Assembly: GCA_947485425.1 (NCBI GenBank)
Contig: CANKSK010000055.1
Coordinates: forward strand, 1 to 6,965
Reading direction: 5' to 3'
From: Bacteroidota bacterium
GTDB lineage: Bacteria; Bacteroidota; Bacteroidia; AKYH767-A; CANKSK01
Length of the DNA: 6,965 bases
The position numbers and the translations under genes are program-made. Shown here piece after piece: positions 1 to 6,935 of this stretch; within the stretch, counting starts at the first letter, position 1; each line of letters begins with the position of its first letter. The notes under the pieces are model-generated. The model made no database searches and had not been told where the DNA came from. It saw only the letters and a list, made by a program, of their open reading frames with translations.

Positions 1-1020
1 AAAGAACAGGAAGACATAAGCAATCGGATTAAAAAATTAGAAGCTGAGATTTCTGAAGCCGGAGGAGATGTTAAAACAGACAAACCCATATTTGTTGAAG
101 TAAGTGAACTAAAAAAACAATCTTTTACCCATTATATTGAAGTGGAAGGTAGAATTGATGGAGATGAAAACGTTGGCGTAACCTCTCAAATGCCTGGAAC
201 CATCAACAAGATTTTAGTATCCACTGGCGATATGGTAAAAAAAGGACAAGTTCTTGCTCAACTCGATAACCAAACCATCTTGCAAGGGCTTGAAGAGTTA
301 AAAACTTCACTTGCTTTTGTGAATAGCATATACCTGAAACAAAAAAATCTATGGGATCAAAAAATTGGTACTGAAATCCAATTTCTGACAGCAAAAAACA
401 ACAAAGAAGCGCTGGAGAAAAAAATGGAAACCATAAAGGAGCAAATTGAAATGACTAAAATAAAATCGCCTATTGATGGAACCGTAGAAGAGATTACAGC
501 CAAAATTGGACAAAGCGCAATGCCAGGATTTCCGATATTCAGAGTGGTAAATTTCAATTCATTAAAAGTAATGGCTGAAATTTCAGAAACGTATGCATCT
601 AAGGTAAAACAAGGGAACAAAGCACAAATTAATTTTCCTGATTTAAACCGAGAAATTGAATCTAAAATCTCTTTCAGCAGCAAATTTATCAGCCCTGCAA
701 ATAGAACGTTTTCAATTGAAGCCCAGCTCCCAAATGCAGCTGATTATAAACCCAACATGATAGCAAGGGTGAAAATTGTAGATTATAACAGCGATTCATC
801 TATTGTTATTCCAGTAAATATGATCCAGGATTCTGAAGCAGGAAAATATGTGTACACTGCCATTAATGAAGGAGGAAAAATGATCGCAAAAAAACAATAC
901 ATCCAATTTAGCTCAACCTACAATGGATTTGCACAAATTACCTCCGGGTTAAATGAAAATGATAAACTGATCACCACAGGTTATCAAGATGTTAATAGCG
1001 GACAAATCATTAAATTTTAA
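1..1020 (+). CDS. RND efflux periplasmic adaptor subunit (HlyD/AcrA family), 5' truncated by window
   Basis: This is the membrane fusion protein that would link the inner-membrane RND pump encoded next to it to an outer-membrane channel. The frame is open from base 1 (339 codons visible), so the true start lies upstream. The GTG at 142 is inside the protein and is not a credible start. Visible residues 1-30 are a charged, helix-prone linker, as commonly follows a lipoprotein signal. Residues about 48-95 form the first half of the lipoyl/barrel-sandwich domain (motif SQMPGTINKILVSTGDMVKKG). Residues about 97-150 form a short alpha-helical hairpin, and the second lipoyl half follows (IKSPIDGTVEEI). 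A beta-barrel and a membrane-proximal domain end in the motif DVNSGQIIKF. The permease starts 48 bases downstream, consistent with one operon. The exported substrate cannot be read from sequence. Family assignment is firm; the missing N-terminus, probably a few dozen residues with a lipid-attachment Cys, is inferred. Confidence 0.92.
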   Translation, partial: KEQEDISNRIKKLEAEISEAGGDVKTDKPIFVEVSELKKQSFTHYIEVEGRIDGDENVGVTSQMPGTINKILVSTGDMVKKGQVLAQLDNQTILQGLEELKTSLAFVNSIYLKQKNLWDQKIGTEIQFLTAKNNKEALEKKMETIKEQIEMTKIKSPIDGTVEEITAKIGQSAMPGFPIFRVVNFNSLKVMAEISETYASKVKQGNKAQINFPDLNREIESKISFSSKFISPANRTFSIEAQLPNAADYKPNMIARVKIVDYNSDSSIVIPVNMIQDSEAGKYVYTAINEGGKMIAKKQYIQFSSTYNGFAQITSGLNENDKLITTGYQDVNSGQIIKF

Positions 1021-1068
1021 TGATAAAATGAAATTGATTTTGCAAAATATTAAAAAATAAAATGCCTT

Positions 1069-4000
1069 ATGAGCAAAGAATTTAAACCCACAAGTTGGGC
1101 GATTGGAAATAAAACGAGTATCTATATCCTTACTGTAATAATCACATTGGGAGGTATTATGGCTTATATGGGTCTTGCCAAAGAAAGATTTCCAGAAATC
1201 ATCATCCCCACAATTTATGTCAGCACTTTTTATCCGGGTACATCACCATCGGATATGGAAAATTTAGTGACTAGACCCATTGAAAAACAAATCAAATCCG
1301 TTACCGGGGTTAAAAAAGTAACGAGCAATTCTGTTCAGGATTTCGCCAATGTTATCGTTGAATTTAACACGGGTATCAATGTATCGGAAGCCAAACAAAA
1401 AATCAAAGATGCGGTAGATAAGGCTAGAAATGATTTACCTACTGACCTTCCCAAAGACCCTATTGTTCAGGAAATAGACTTTTCTGAAATCCCGATCATG
1501 TTTGTAAATATGTCCGGCGATTTTGAACTCGACAAGCTTAAAAAATATGCTGACGAAGCCAAAGACCGCATCGAACAGATGAAAGAAGTCACAAGGGTTG
1601 ATATCGTAGGCGCTCTTGAAAGGGAAGTGCAAATTGATGTGGATATGTTTAAAATGCAAGCAGCAAAAATAACACCATATGATATTGAACAAGGCATTGG
1701 AAGAGAAAATGTGGCCATTTCAGGAGGAAATATCCGCATGGGAAATATGAAGAGAACCATTCGTGTAGTAGGTTCTTTCATTAAAATAAAAGAAATTGGA
1801 GACATCATTATTCGAAACTCATCGGGAGCGCCCGTTTATCTCAAGGAAATTGCAGAAATTAAAGATGCTTACAAAGAAAAGGAAAGCTACGCGAGACTGG
1901 ATAAAAAAAACGTTATCACACTGAATATCATCAAACGTAGTGGAGAAAATCTCATTGAGGCCTCTGACAAAGTTAATGAGGTATTGAAAAAACTAGAGAA
2001 AGAAAAATTCCCTTCTAACCTTCGTGTTACCATAACAGGCGATCAATCAACACTTACAAGACACACGCTTGATGACCTAATAAACTCAATTATTATAGGA
2101 TTTGTTTTGGTCACCCTAGTCCTGATGTTTTTTATGGGCGTAACCAATGCCATTTTTGTTGCACTTTCTGTTCCGCTTTCCATGTGTTTGGCATTTATGG
2201 TCATGCCCGGAATTGGATTTACATTAAATATGATTGTTCTTTTCTCTTTCCTATTTGCGCTTGGAATTGTTGTAGATGATGCGATTGTTGTAATTGAAAA
2301 TACGCATCGACTATTCAACAATGGAAAAATGAATATTGTTAAAGCTGCTAAAATGGCGACAGGAGAGGTTTTTCTCCCTGTTTTGTCAGGGACGCTTACC
2401 ACACTGGCACCTTTTGTACCATTGATTTTCTGGCCTGGGGTAGTGGGTAAATTTATGCATTTTCTTCCCATTACACTGATTATAACCCTTCTGGCTTCTT
2501 TGGTGATTGCCTATATACTCAATCCTGTTTTTGCCGTTTCTTTTATGAAACCTGAATTTCACAACAATGAAGATAAAGTAAAAACAAGAAAAAGTTTTAT
2601 CATTACCAGTATCGTATTTGCACTGTTAGCAATTCTTTTTTATGTATCAGGTGGTTTGGGCATGGGTAACTTTATTGTATTTATCTACCTTTTGGTGGTG
2701 TTTTATAAAATTGCCCTCAAAAGAATTATTGCACATTTTCAAAACAAAACCCTACCTGCATTAATGACGCGCTATGAAAATCTTTTGCGTTGGGCACTAA
2801 AAGGAGCGCATCCTTACTTGCTACTTGGCAGTACAATTCTCCTTTTATTCTTTACCTTTTTCCTTACTGGCGTAGCAGGCCCCAAAGTGGTATTTTTTCC
2901 TCAAGGAGAACCTAATTTTGTATATGTGTACATCACACTGCCTGTTGGTACCGATCAAGAAGTAACAGATTCTATTACAAAGATTGTTGAAAATCGTGTG
3001 TATTCGATTTTAGGTCCTGAAAATAAAATTGTGGAATCTGTTATTTCCAACGTAGCAATAGGTGCAGGTGATCCAATGGATGGAGACCGAAGCATTTCCC
3101 CAAATAAAGGAAAAGTCACCGTTGCCTTTAAAGAATTTGGCGAACGCAATGGGGTCTCAACTTCCAACTACCTGGATTTGATTCGCGAAAAGATGAAAGG
3201 TATTCCCGGTGCTGAAATTACTGTAGATCAAGAAAAAGGCGGCCCGCCAACAGGTAAGCCTGTAAATATTGAAGTTTATGGTGATGAGTTTAAAGATCTT
3301 ACTAGCCAATCCTATGCCCTTAAGCATTATCTCGACTCATTGCAGATCCCGGGAGTTGAAGAAATAAAATCAGATATACAAGCCAGTAAACCTGAAATTA
3401 TCGTAGAAATTGACAGAGAACGTGCAAACCGAGAAGGCATTAGCACAGGACAATTGGGCATGGAAATTCGTACAGCTGTTTTTGGAAAAGAAATTTCTAA
3501 ATTCAGAGAATTTGAAGATGATTATCCAATCCAATTGCGCTATGCAGTCAATCAAAGAAGCAATATCGATGCATTGATGAACTTGAAAATTACCTATCGG
3601 GATATGGCTACCGGTGGCTCTATACGCCAAATACCATTGGCATCAGTTGCCAATATTAAATACGAAAACTCTTATGGCGGCATCAAAAGAAAAAATCTAA
3701 AAAGAATGGTAACCCTTTCTTCTAATGTCCTAAGTGGATTTACGCCCAATGAAGTTGTTGGAAAAGTAACCGCTGCTATCAGCAAATTTAAAGCAAAAGA
3801 AGGTATTGAAATTAAAATGACTGGTGAAAGTGAAGACCAAAAAGAATCCTCTAATTTCCTTTCAATGGCCATGCTTGTTTCACTTGGATTAATATTTTTG
3901 ATTCTTGTGACGCAATTTAACTCCATAGGAAAAACAGTTATCATCCTTACCCAAGTAATCTTTAGTATCATTGGTGTTCTAATTGGTTTTATCATTTTCA

Positions 4001-4506
4001 GAATGCAAATTTCAATTGTCATGACCGGCATGGGTATCGTAGCACTTGCAGGCATTGTAGTAAGAAATGGAATTCTATTGGTAGAGTTTACTGATGTGCT
4101 CAGAAGTCGAAAAGTAAGAACAAAAGAAGCGATTATAAAAGCTGGAAGAACGCGAATTACGCCTGTATTACTGACTGCTTCAGCAACCATTCTAGGTCTT
4201 GTTCCTTTGGCCATTGGTTTCAATATCGACTTTGTGAAAATGTTTACTGAATTTAACCCCCATATTTATTTTGGTGGCGATAGTGTTGTCTTCTGGGGCC
4301 CTCTTTCTTGGACCTTAATATTCGGCCTCAGTTTTGCAACATTCCTCACGCTCATTTTGGTTCCCGTTATGTATTTCATATTTTATGGAACACAGATAAA
4401 AATGAAAAGATGGATGTGGAATACATTAAAAATAAACACCTATGGTGCACCTAAAGATAGAAGCATATCCAATACTTTAGAAAATGCAGACAATACGCAT
4501 GAATAA
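1069..4506 (+). CDS. RND efflux transporter permease (AcrB/HAE-type), complete, 1145 aa
   Basis: Inner-membrane proton-driven pump that would export substrates through the adjacent adaptor. TM1 lies at about residues 16-35, followed by a large periplasmic porter loop (about 36-335), TM2-TM6 (about 338-488), TM7 (about 580-602), a second porter loop (about 604-928) and TM8-TM12 (about 930-1098). The proton-relay signature is present: Asp403-Asp404 in TM4 (GIVVDDAIVV), Arg1029 and Thr1036 in TM11 (GRTRITPVLLT). The TM10 position that is Lys940 in E. coli AcrB is Arg999 here (VVRNGILLVEF). The protein is about 100 residues longer than AcrB. Much of the excess is a segment at about 505-555 between TM6 and TM7 that contains two hydrophobic stretches and could add two membrane helices. 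The motif FNPHIYFGGD and the C-terminal layout match, from memory, a widespread Bacteroidota clade. The start fits the conserved N-terminus MSKEFKPTSWAI. Substrate unknown. Confidence 0.95.
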   Translation: MSKEFKPTSWAIGNKTSIYILTVIITLGGIMAYMGLAKERFPEIIIPTIYVSTFYPGTSPSDMENLVTRPIEKQIKSVTGVKKVTSNSVQDFANVIVEFNTGINVSEAKQKIKDAVDKARNDLPTDLPKDPIVQEIDFSEIPIMFVNMSGDFELDKLKKYADEAKDRIEQMKEVTRVDIVGALEREVQIDVDMFKMQAAKITPYDIEQGIGRENVAISGGNIRMGNMKRTIRVVGSFIKIKEIGDIIIRNSSGAPVYLKEIAEIKDAYKEKESYARLDKKNVITLNIIKRSGENLIEASDKVNEVLKKLEKEKFPSNLRVTITGDQSTLTRHTLDDLINSIIIGFVLVTLVLMFFMGVTNAIFVALSVPLSMCLAFMVMPGIGFTLNMIVLFSFLFALGIVVDDAIVVIENTHRLFNNGKMNIVKAAKMATGEVFLPVLSGTLTTLAPFVPLIFWPGVVGKFMHFLPITLIITLLASLVIAYILNPVFAVSFMKPEFHNNEDKVKTRKSFIITSIVFALLAILFYVSGGLGMGNFIVFIYLLVVFYKIALKRIIAHFQNKTLPALMTRYENLLRWALKGAHPYLLLGSTILLLFFTFFLTGVAGPKVVFFPQGEPNFVYVYITLPVGTDQEVTDSITKIVENRVYSILGPENKIVESVISNVAIGAGDPMDGDRSISPNKGKVTVAFKEFGERNGVSTSNYLDLIREKMKGIPGAEITVDQEKGGPPTGKPVNIEVYGDEFKDLTSQSYALKHYLDSLQIPGVEEIKSDIQASKPEIIVEIDRERANREGISTGQLGMEIRTAVFGKEISKFREFEDDYPIQLRYAVNQRSNIDALMNLKITYRDMATGGSIRQIPLASVANIKYENSYGGIKRKNLKRMVTLSSNVLSGFTPNEVVGKVTAAISKFKAKEGIEIKMTGESEDQKESSNFLSMAMLVSLGLIFLILVTQFNSIGKTVIILTQVIFSIIGVLIGFIIFRMQISIVMTGMGIVALAGIVVRNGILLVEFTDVLRSRKVRTKEAIIKAGRTRITPVLLTASATILGLVPLAIGFNIDFVKMFTEFNPHIYFGGDSVVFWGPLSWTLIFGLSFATFLTLILVPVMYFIFYGTQIKMKRWMWNTLKINTYGAPKDRSISNTLENADNTHE

Positions 4507-5275
4507 CAAAAATAAAATTCGAATTTCAGCGGTATCATACCTCAATACGCTACCATTCACCCATGGAATAAAAAATTCTAAGATATCAGAATCCATTGAG
4601 TTGAGTTTAGATATTCCTTCGGTATGTGCAGAAAAAGTTATTCAGGGAAAGGTTGATATGGGTTTAATTCCCATTGCAGGATTACTCGAAATGAATGCAT
4701 ATCATGTAATATCTGATTATTGTATCGGTGCTGAAGGCGCCGTAAACTCAGTAATTCTCATGAGCAATGTTCCATTAAATGAAATCAAATCTATCTATCT
4801 GGATTATCAATCCAAAACATCTGTAATCCTTTGCAGAATTCTCGCTGCACAATTTTGGAAAATAGATCCAGAATGGATTTCTGCTCAACCGGGTTATGAA
4901 AATGAAATAAAAGACACAACAGCCGGACTTATTATTGGTGATCGCGTGTTTACAAATAGAAAGAAATTTCTATATCAATATGACCTTGCAGAAGAATGGC
5001 AAAAACTAACCAAGCTGCCTTTTGTTTTTGCGGTATGGGCATCAAGAGAAAAGCTTCCTGAAGATTTTATTTCTCAATTTAACGATGCGCTTTCCTTTGG
5101 CCTCTCGCATAAAAAAGAAGCGCTTCAAAGCTGGGACAAGCCACTACCGGATGATTTTCAAGCACTTGACTACCTTGAAAATAGCATCAGCTATAATCTC
5201 TCGCAACAAAAAATGGAAGCCATGAAATCTTATTTCCTGTTTGCAAAAGAATTAGTACCGGCTATATTTGCATAA
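4499..5275 (+). CDS. mqnA: Chorismate dehydratase, futalosine pathway of menaquinone synthesis (MqnA)
   Basis: Cytoplasmic enzyme that dehydrates chorismate to 3-[(1-carboxyvinyl)oxy]benzoate, the first step of the futalosine route to menaquinone. At 258 residues it is of usual family length and has the periplasmic-binding-protein-like fold. Hallmarks are ISAVSYLNTLPF (residues 9-20, with Asn16 at the position reported as catalytic in characterised MqnA), GKVDMGLIPIAGL (50-62), GAEGAVNSV (77-85, including Ser84), IGDR (146-149) and LPFVFAVWAS (173-182). Two in-frame ATGs exist, at 4484 and 4499. I prefer 4499 because family members begin only a few residues before the ISAVSYLN motif, and because this ATG overlaps the permease stop by 8 bases, a typical coupling arrangement. 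The 4484 start would add MQTIR. No promoter is evident directly upstream, so it is probably read from the pump operon. No other mqn genes are in the window. The related mqnD product is less likely given these motifs. Confidence 0.93.
   Translation: MNNKNKIRISAVSYLNTLPFTHGIKNSKISESIELSLDIPSVCAEKVIQGKVDMGLIPIAGLLEMNAYHVISDYCIGAEGAVNSVILMSNVPLNEIKSIYLDYQSKTSVILCRILAAQFWKIDPEWISAQPGYENEIKDTTAGLIIGDRVFTNRKKFLYQYDLAEEWQKLTKLPFVFAVWASREKLPEDFISQFNDALSFGLSHKKEALQSWDKPLPDDFQALDYLENSISYNLSQQKMEAMKSYFLFAKELVPAIFA
5240..5270 (+). promoter_or_regulatory. Candidate Bacteroidota sigma-ABfr-type promoter for the OsmC gene
   Basis: TTTG at 5240-5243 is followed after 19 bases by TATATTTG at 5263-5270. This fits the known Bacteroidota consensus (TTTG or TTG, 19-21 bases, TAnnTTTG). 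Transcription would begin near 5276, just after the mqnA stop, giving a leader of roughly 90 bases before the OsmC ATG. The elements lie inside the last codons of mqnA, so they also encode protein there. Assignment is by motif only. Confidence 0.5.
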
Positions 5276-5312
5276 AAATAACCACTTGCGTATGCATCAT
5301 ATTAATAATTTT

Positions 5313-5320
5313 TATATTTG
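5313..5320 (+). promoter_or_regulatory. Second -7-like element TATATTTG upstream of the OsmC gene
   Basis: A second exact TATATTTG lies 50 bases downstream of the first. Its nearest upstream TTG (5286-5288) is 24 bases away, longer than the usual spacer, so it is the weaker of the two. If used, the leader would be about 40 A-rich bases ending in AATAAAACA directly before the ATG at 5368. No Shine-Dalgarno sequence is visible, as is usual in this phylum. Confidence 0.35.
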
Positions 5321-5367
5321 CTTCAAATAAAAAATCAAAACAATTAAACCACTAAAAAAATAAAACA

Positions 5368-5802
5368 ATGGCAATAAGAAATGGAAAAGCCCTTTGGAAT
5401 GGAAATCTTAAAGAAGGCAATGGAGAATTAGAAATAGGAAAAAATTTCTTCAAAGGAAAATATTCTTTTGTTTCTCGCTTCGAAGAAGGAGATGGAACAA
5501 ATCCAGAAGAACTAATCGCAGCAGCACATGCAGCTTGCTATTCAATGGCATTATCTTCATCATTAGATAAAAATGGATACCCTTCCAAAAGTGTAACCAC
5601 AACAGCAGATGTGCACTTAAATAAAACGGATGCAGGTATGAGAATTACCAAAATTGTTCTACACGCTGAGGCAAACGTAGCCGGCATCAGCAATGAAGAT
5701 TTTATGCGTATCGCAGAAGAAACAAAAACAGGATGCCCAATATCAAATGCGCTTGCGAGTGTAAACATCGAATTAGATGCCAAATTGCTAGCTACCGCAT
5801 AA
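5368..5802 (+). CDS. osmC: OsmC family peroxiredoxin (organic hydroperoxide reductase)
   Basis: Small cytoplasmic thiol peroxidase that reduces organic hydroperoxides to alcohols. At 144 residues it has normal length for the family and resembles E. coli OsmC along its whole length. The catalytic cysteines are Cys57 in AAHAACYSMALS and Cys123 in KTGCPISNAL. The conserved Arg37 (RFEEG) and Glu47/Glu48 (TNPEEL), which assist the peroxidatic Cys, are present. The dimer-type alpha/beta OsmC fold is inferred from homology. The pattern RFEEGDGTNPEEL points to the OsmC subgroup rather than Ohr. The gene stands alone: it has its own promoter candidates upstream and a strong terminator 22 bases after the stop. 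In other bacteria such genes respond to osmotic or oxidative stress; no regulator-binding site is recognised here. Confidence 0.94.
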   Translation: MAIRNGKALWNGNLKEGNGELEIGKNFFKGKYSFVSRFEEGDGTNPEELIAAAHAACYSMALSSSLDKNGYPSKSVTTTADVHLNKTDAGMRITKIVLHAEANVAGISNEDFMRIAEETKTGCPISNALASVNIELDAKLLATA

Positions 5803-5824
5803 TTATAATATGCAAAATGAATAC

Positions 5825-5857
5825 AAGCGCAGCGCCTCATAAGTGCTGCGCTTTTTT
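5825..5857 (+). terminator. Intrinsic terminator after the OsmC gene
   Basis: A perfect 9-base-pair stem (AAGCGCAGC at 5825-5833 with GCTGCGCTT at 5845-5853) can be extended by a G-U and a C-G pair to leave a 7-base loop. It is followed by a T run ending at 5857 (six consecutive T, two of them in the stem). It is placed 22 bases after the OsmC stop codon. Because there is no matching A run on the upstream side, it should act mainly on + strand transcription. Confidence 0.9.
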
Positions 5858-5895
5858 ATTGTATGCTATTTAAAATATGAAGAGAAACCTGATTA

Positions 5896-6012
5896 CATGC
5901 CCAACCGGCATGCCCGCTATCCGCTGCAAGTCCGCCCTCCCGCGAACGCCATAAAATAGGATGATAAATCGATAACCCCTCCCCACTTCGGGCTTTACGC
6001 TACTATCGGGTC
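5896..6012. repeat. GC-rich intergenic island, probable dispersed Bacteroidota intergenic repeat
   Basis: Two GC-rich blocks (5896-5950, about 71% GC by count; 5975-6012, about 61%) flank a 24-base AT-rich linker, in otherwise strongly AT-rich intergenic DNA. They carry imperfect direct copies of the pattern GCTnTnCGCTnCnA at 5916-5929 and 5992-6005 (10 of 14 positions equal). There is also a 7-base direct repeat CATGCCC at 5896 and 5909, and GCCCG (5912-5916) is complementary to CGGGC (5989-5993). From memory, sequences of the form GCTATCCGCTGCAA and GGGCTTTCCGCTACTATCGGG recur between genes in many Bacteroidota genomes; I cannot check that here. No transposase, terminal inverted repeat or target-site duplication is visible. 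The minus-strand open frame across it (5870-6082) looks spurious. Confidence 0.5.
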
Positions 6013-6039
6013 TAGTTGGAAACGCAGTACCGATGAAAG

Positions 6040-6064
6040 ATATGTTCAATAAAATGGAACATGT
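6040..6064. other. Short inverted repeat in the OsmC-DUF218 intergenic region
   Basis: ATGTTC (6042-6047) and GAACAT (6057-6062) form a perfect 6-base inverted repeat with a 9-base spacer. As RNA the stem extends by one G-U and one A-U pair to 6040-6064. No T run follows on the + strand, so it does not look like a terminator. It could be a regulator-binding palindrome for the gene at 6216, or chance in AT-rich DNA. Confidence 0.3.
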
Positions 6065-6135
6065 ATACAGACGAGAAGCCATAAAAACATATCCAAAAAT
6101 ATCATAGAAGTGAAGGAAATTTAAAAATCAATATC

Positions 6136-6143
6136 CATATTTG
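6136..6143 (+). promoter_or_regulatory. Weak candidate -7 element upstream of the DUF218 gene
   Basis: CATATTTG differs in one base from the Bacteroidota -7 consensus TAnnTTTG and shares ATATTTGC with the two elements upstream of the OsmC gene. No TTG is seen at the expected -33 spacing, so support is weak. It would give a leader of about 65-70 AT-rich bases. TCTATTTG at 6197-6204, with TTTG at 6177-6180, is an alternative but has a 16-base spacer and would leave almost no leader. Confidence 0.25.
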
Positions 6144-6215
6144 CACACCTAAAAATCATCTATTTATAAGTAATAATTTGTTAAATTACGCCTTTATCTA
6201 TTTGAATTCCTCACC

Positions 6216-6935
6216 ATGAATAAAAGAAATTTACAATCCTCTTTACAATATATAATTCAATTTTTTAAATATATACTATTCTCATTGGGAGTTGTTTATT
6301 TCCTCTTATTGATTTTATGCTTCACGGACATTCCCTATCTAGCATACCACGCGCTAGGGACAAAAAATGCATCCTTAAGCGGAAAACCCGATGTTATTAT
6401 TTTATTGGGGGGAAGCGGAATGCCCTCTGCTGACGGACTGATTCGAACCTATTACACAGCAGAAGCTGCTAACAAATTCAAAAATTCAAAAATCATCATC
6501 GCACTCCCTTCCAATGAAAAAGATAGCCTAGGTCAGTTAAAATTAATGGCCCGTGAATTAATGCTTAAAGGAATAGATTCTATTCGCATTTTTTTTGAGC
6601 CCAATGGATATAGCACCTATTCCCAAGCCCTAAATATTTCAAAAACATTTTCTGACAAAAAAACAAATACACACCTCCTACTGATTACTTCTCCTGAGCA
6701 TATGTATAGAGCAATTCACACATTTAAAAAACAAGGATTTACATATGTAGGAGGAAATGCCTCTTTCGAAAAACCACCTGACGAAGAAAAAATAAAAGAC
6801 AACAGCTCTAAAAAATATTTACGTATTAAAAATCTATCTCTACGTTATAACATGTGGAGCTACCTCAACTACGAAGTTCTTGTGGCTCGTGAATACTCCG
6901 CCATCGTCTATTATAAAATAAAAGGCTATATATAA
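6216..6935 (+). CDS. YdcF/SanA/ElyC-like DUF218 membrane-anchored protein
   Basis: A 239-residue protein with one N-terminal hydrophobic helix (about residues 16-38) and then a DUF218 domain, probably outside the cytoplasm. DUF218 features are visible: DVIILLGGSG (59-68), a conserved-looking Arg77 in the following helix, Glu128 with Ser133-Thr134 (FFEPNGYSTYSQAL), and TSPEHMYRA (158-166), the counterpart of the family's T-S-x-x-H-x-x-R-A motif. The tail REYSAIVYYKIKGYI (225-239) is typical of family members. E. coli relatives SanA and ElyC are linked to envelope barrier function and peptidoglycan or lipid carrier metabolism, but the biochemical activity is not settled, so no reaction is assigned. 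The terminator at 5825-5857 and about 410 noncoding bases separate it from the OsmC gene, so it is likely an independent transcript. The ATG at 6216 precedes the helix directly; no earlier start is apparent. Confidence 0.85.
   Translation: MNKRNLQSSLQYIIQFFKYILFSLGVVYFLLLILCFTDIPYLAYHALGTKNASLSGKPDVIILLGGSGMPSADGLIRTYYTAEAANKFKNSKIIIALPSNEKDSLGQLKLMARELMLKGIDSIRIFFEPNGYSTYSQALNISKTFSDKKTNTHLLLITSPEHMYRAIHTFKKQGFTYVGGNASFEKPPDEEKIKDNSSKKYLRIKNLSLRYNMWSYLNYEVLVAREYSAIVYYKIKGYI

Noticed and set aside
142..1020. Adaptor gene starting at the GTG at 142
   Set aside because: The frame is open upstream to base 1 with protein-like sequence, and starting at 142 would remove part of the membrane-proximal and lipoyl region. 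The gene is truncated by the window instead.
1028..1060. Ten-codon open frame (MKLILQNIKK) between adaptor and permease
   Set aside because: It is very short and in AT-rich DNA where such frames arise by chance. It has no leader-peptide feature such as a codon run or attenuator stem.
3672..4223. 183-codon minus-strand open frame inside the permease gene
   Set aside because: It lies wholly within a clear permease coding region and is an antisense shadow with no domain signature. The same holds for minus-strand frames at 1435-1808, 2043-2471, 2955-3167 and 3370-3630.
5022..5225. 67-codon plus-strand frame inside mqnA
   Set aside because: It is an out-of-frame shadow within conserved mqnA sequence, rich in basic residues and without a recognisable family.
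5274..5287. 14-base sequence AAAAATAACCACTT repeated at 6941-6954, near the stop codons of mqnA and the DUF218 gene
   Set aside because: An exact 14-mer of such AT-rich composition is not unexpected by chance in 7 kb, and neither copy shows structure. It could be revisited if more copies exist in the genome.
5538..5840. 100-codon minus-strand frame over the OsmC gene and its terminator
   Set aside because: It is antisense to a clear OsmC gene and starts inside the terminator hairpin.
5870..6082. Minus-strand open frame of 70 codons across the intergenic region
   Set aside because: It spans the GC-rich repeat-like island and contains no recognisable domain. It runs antisense to the promoter-terminator context and is best explained as a chance frame over a repeat.
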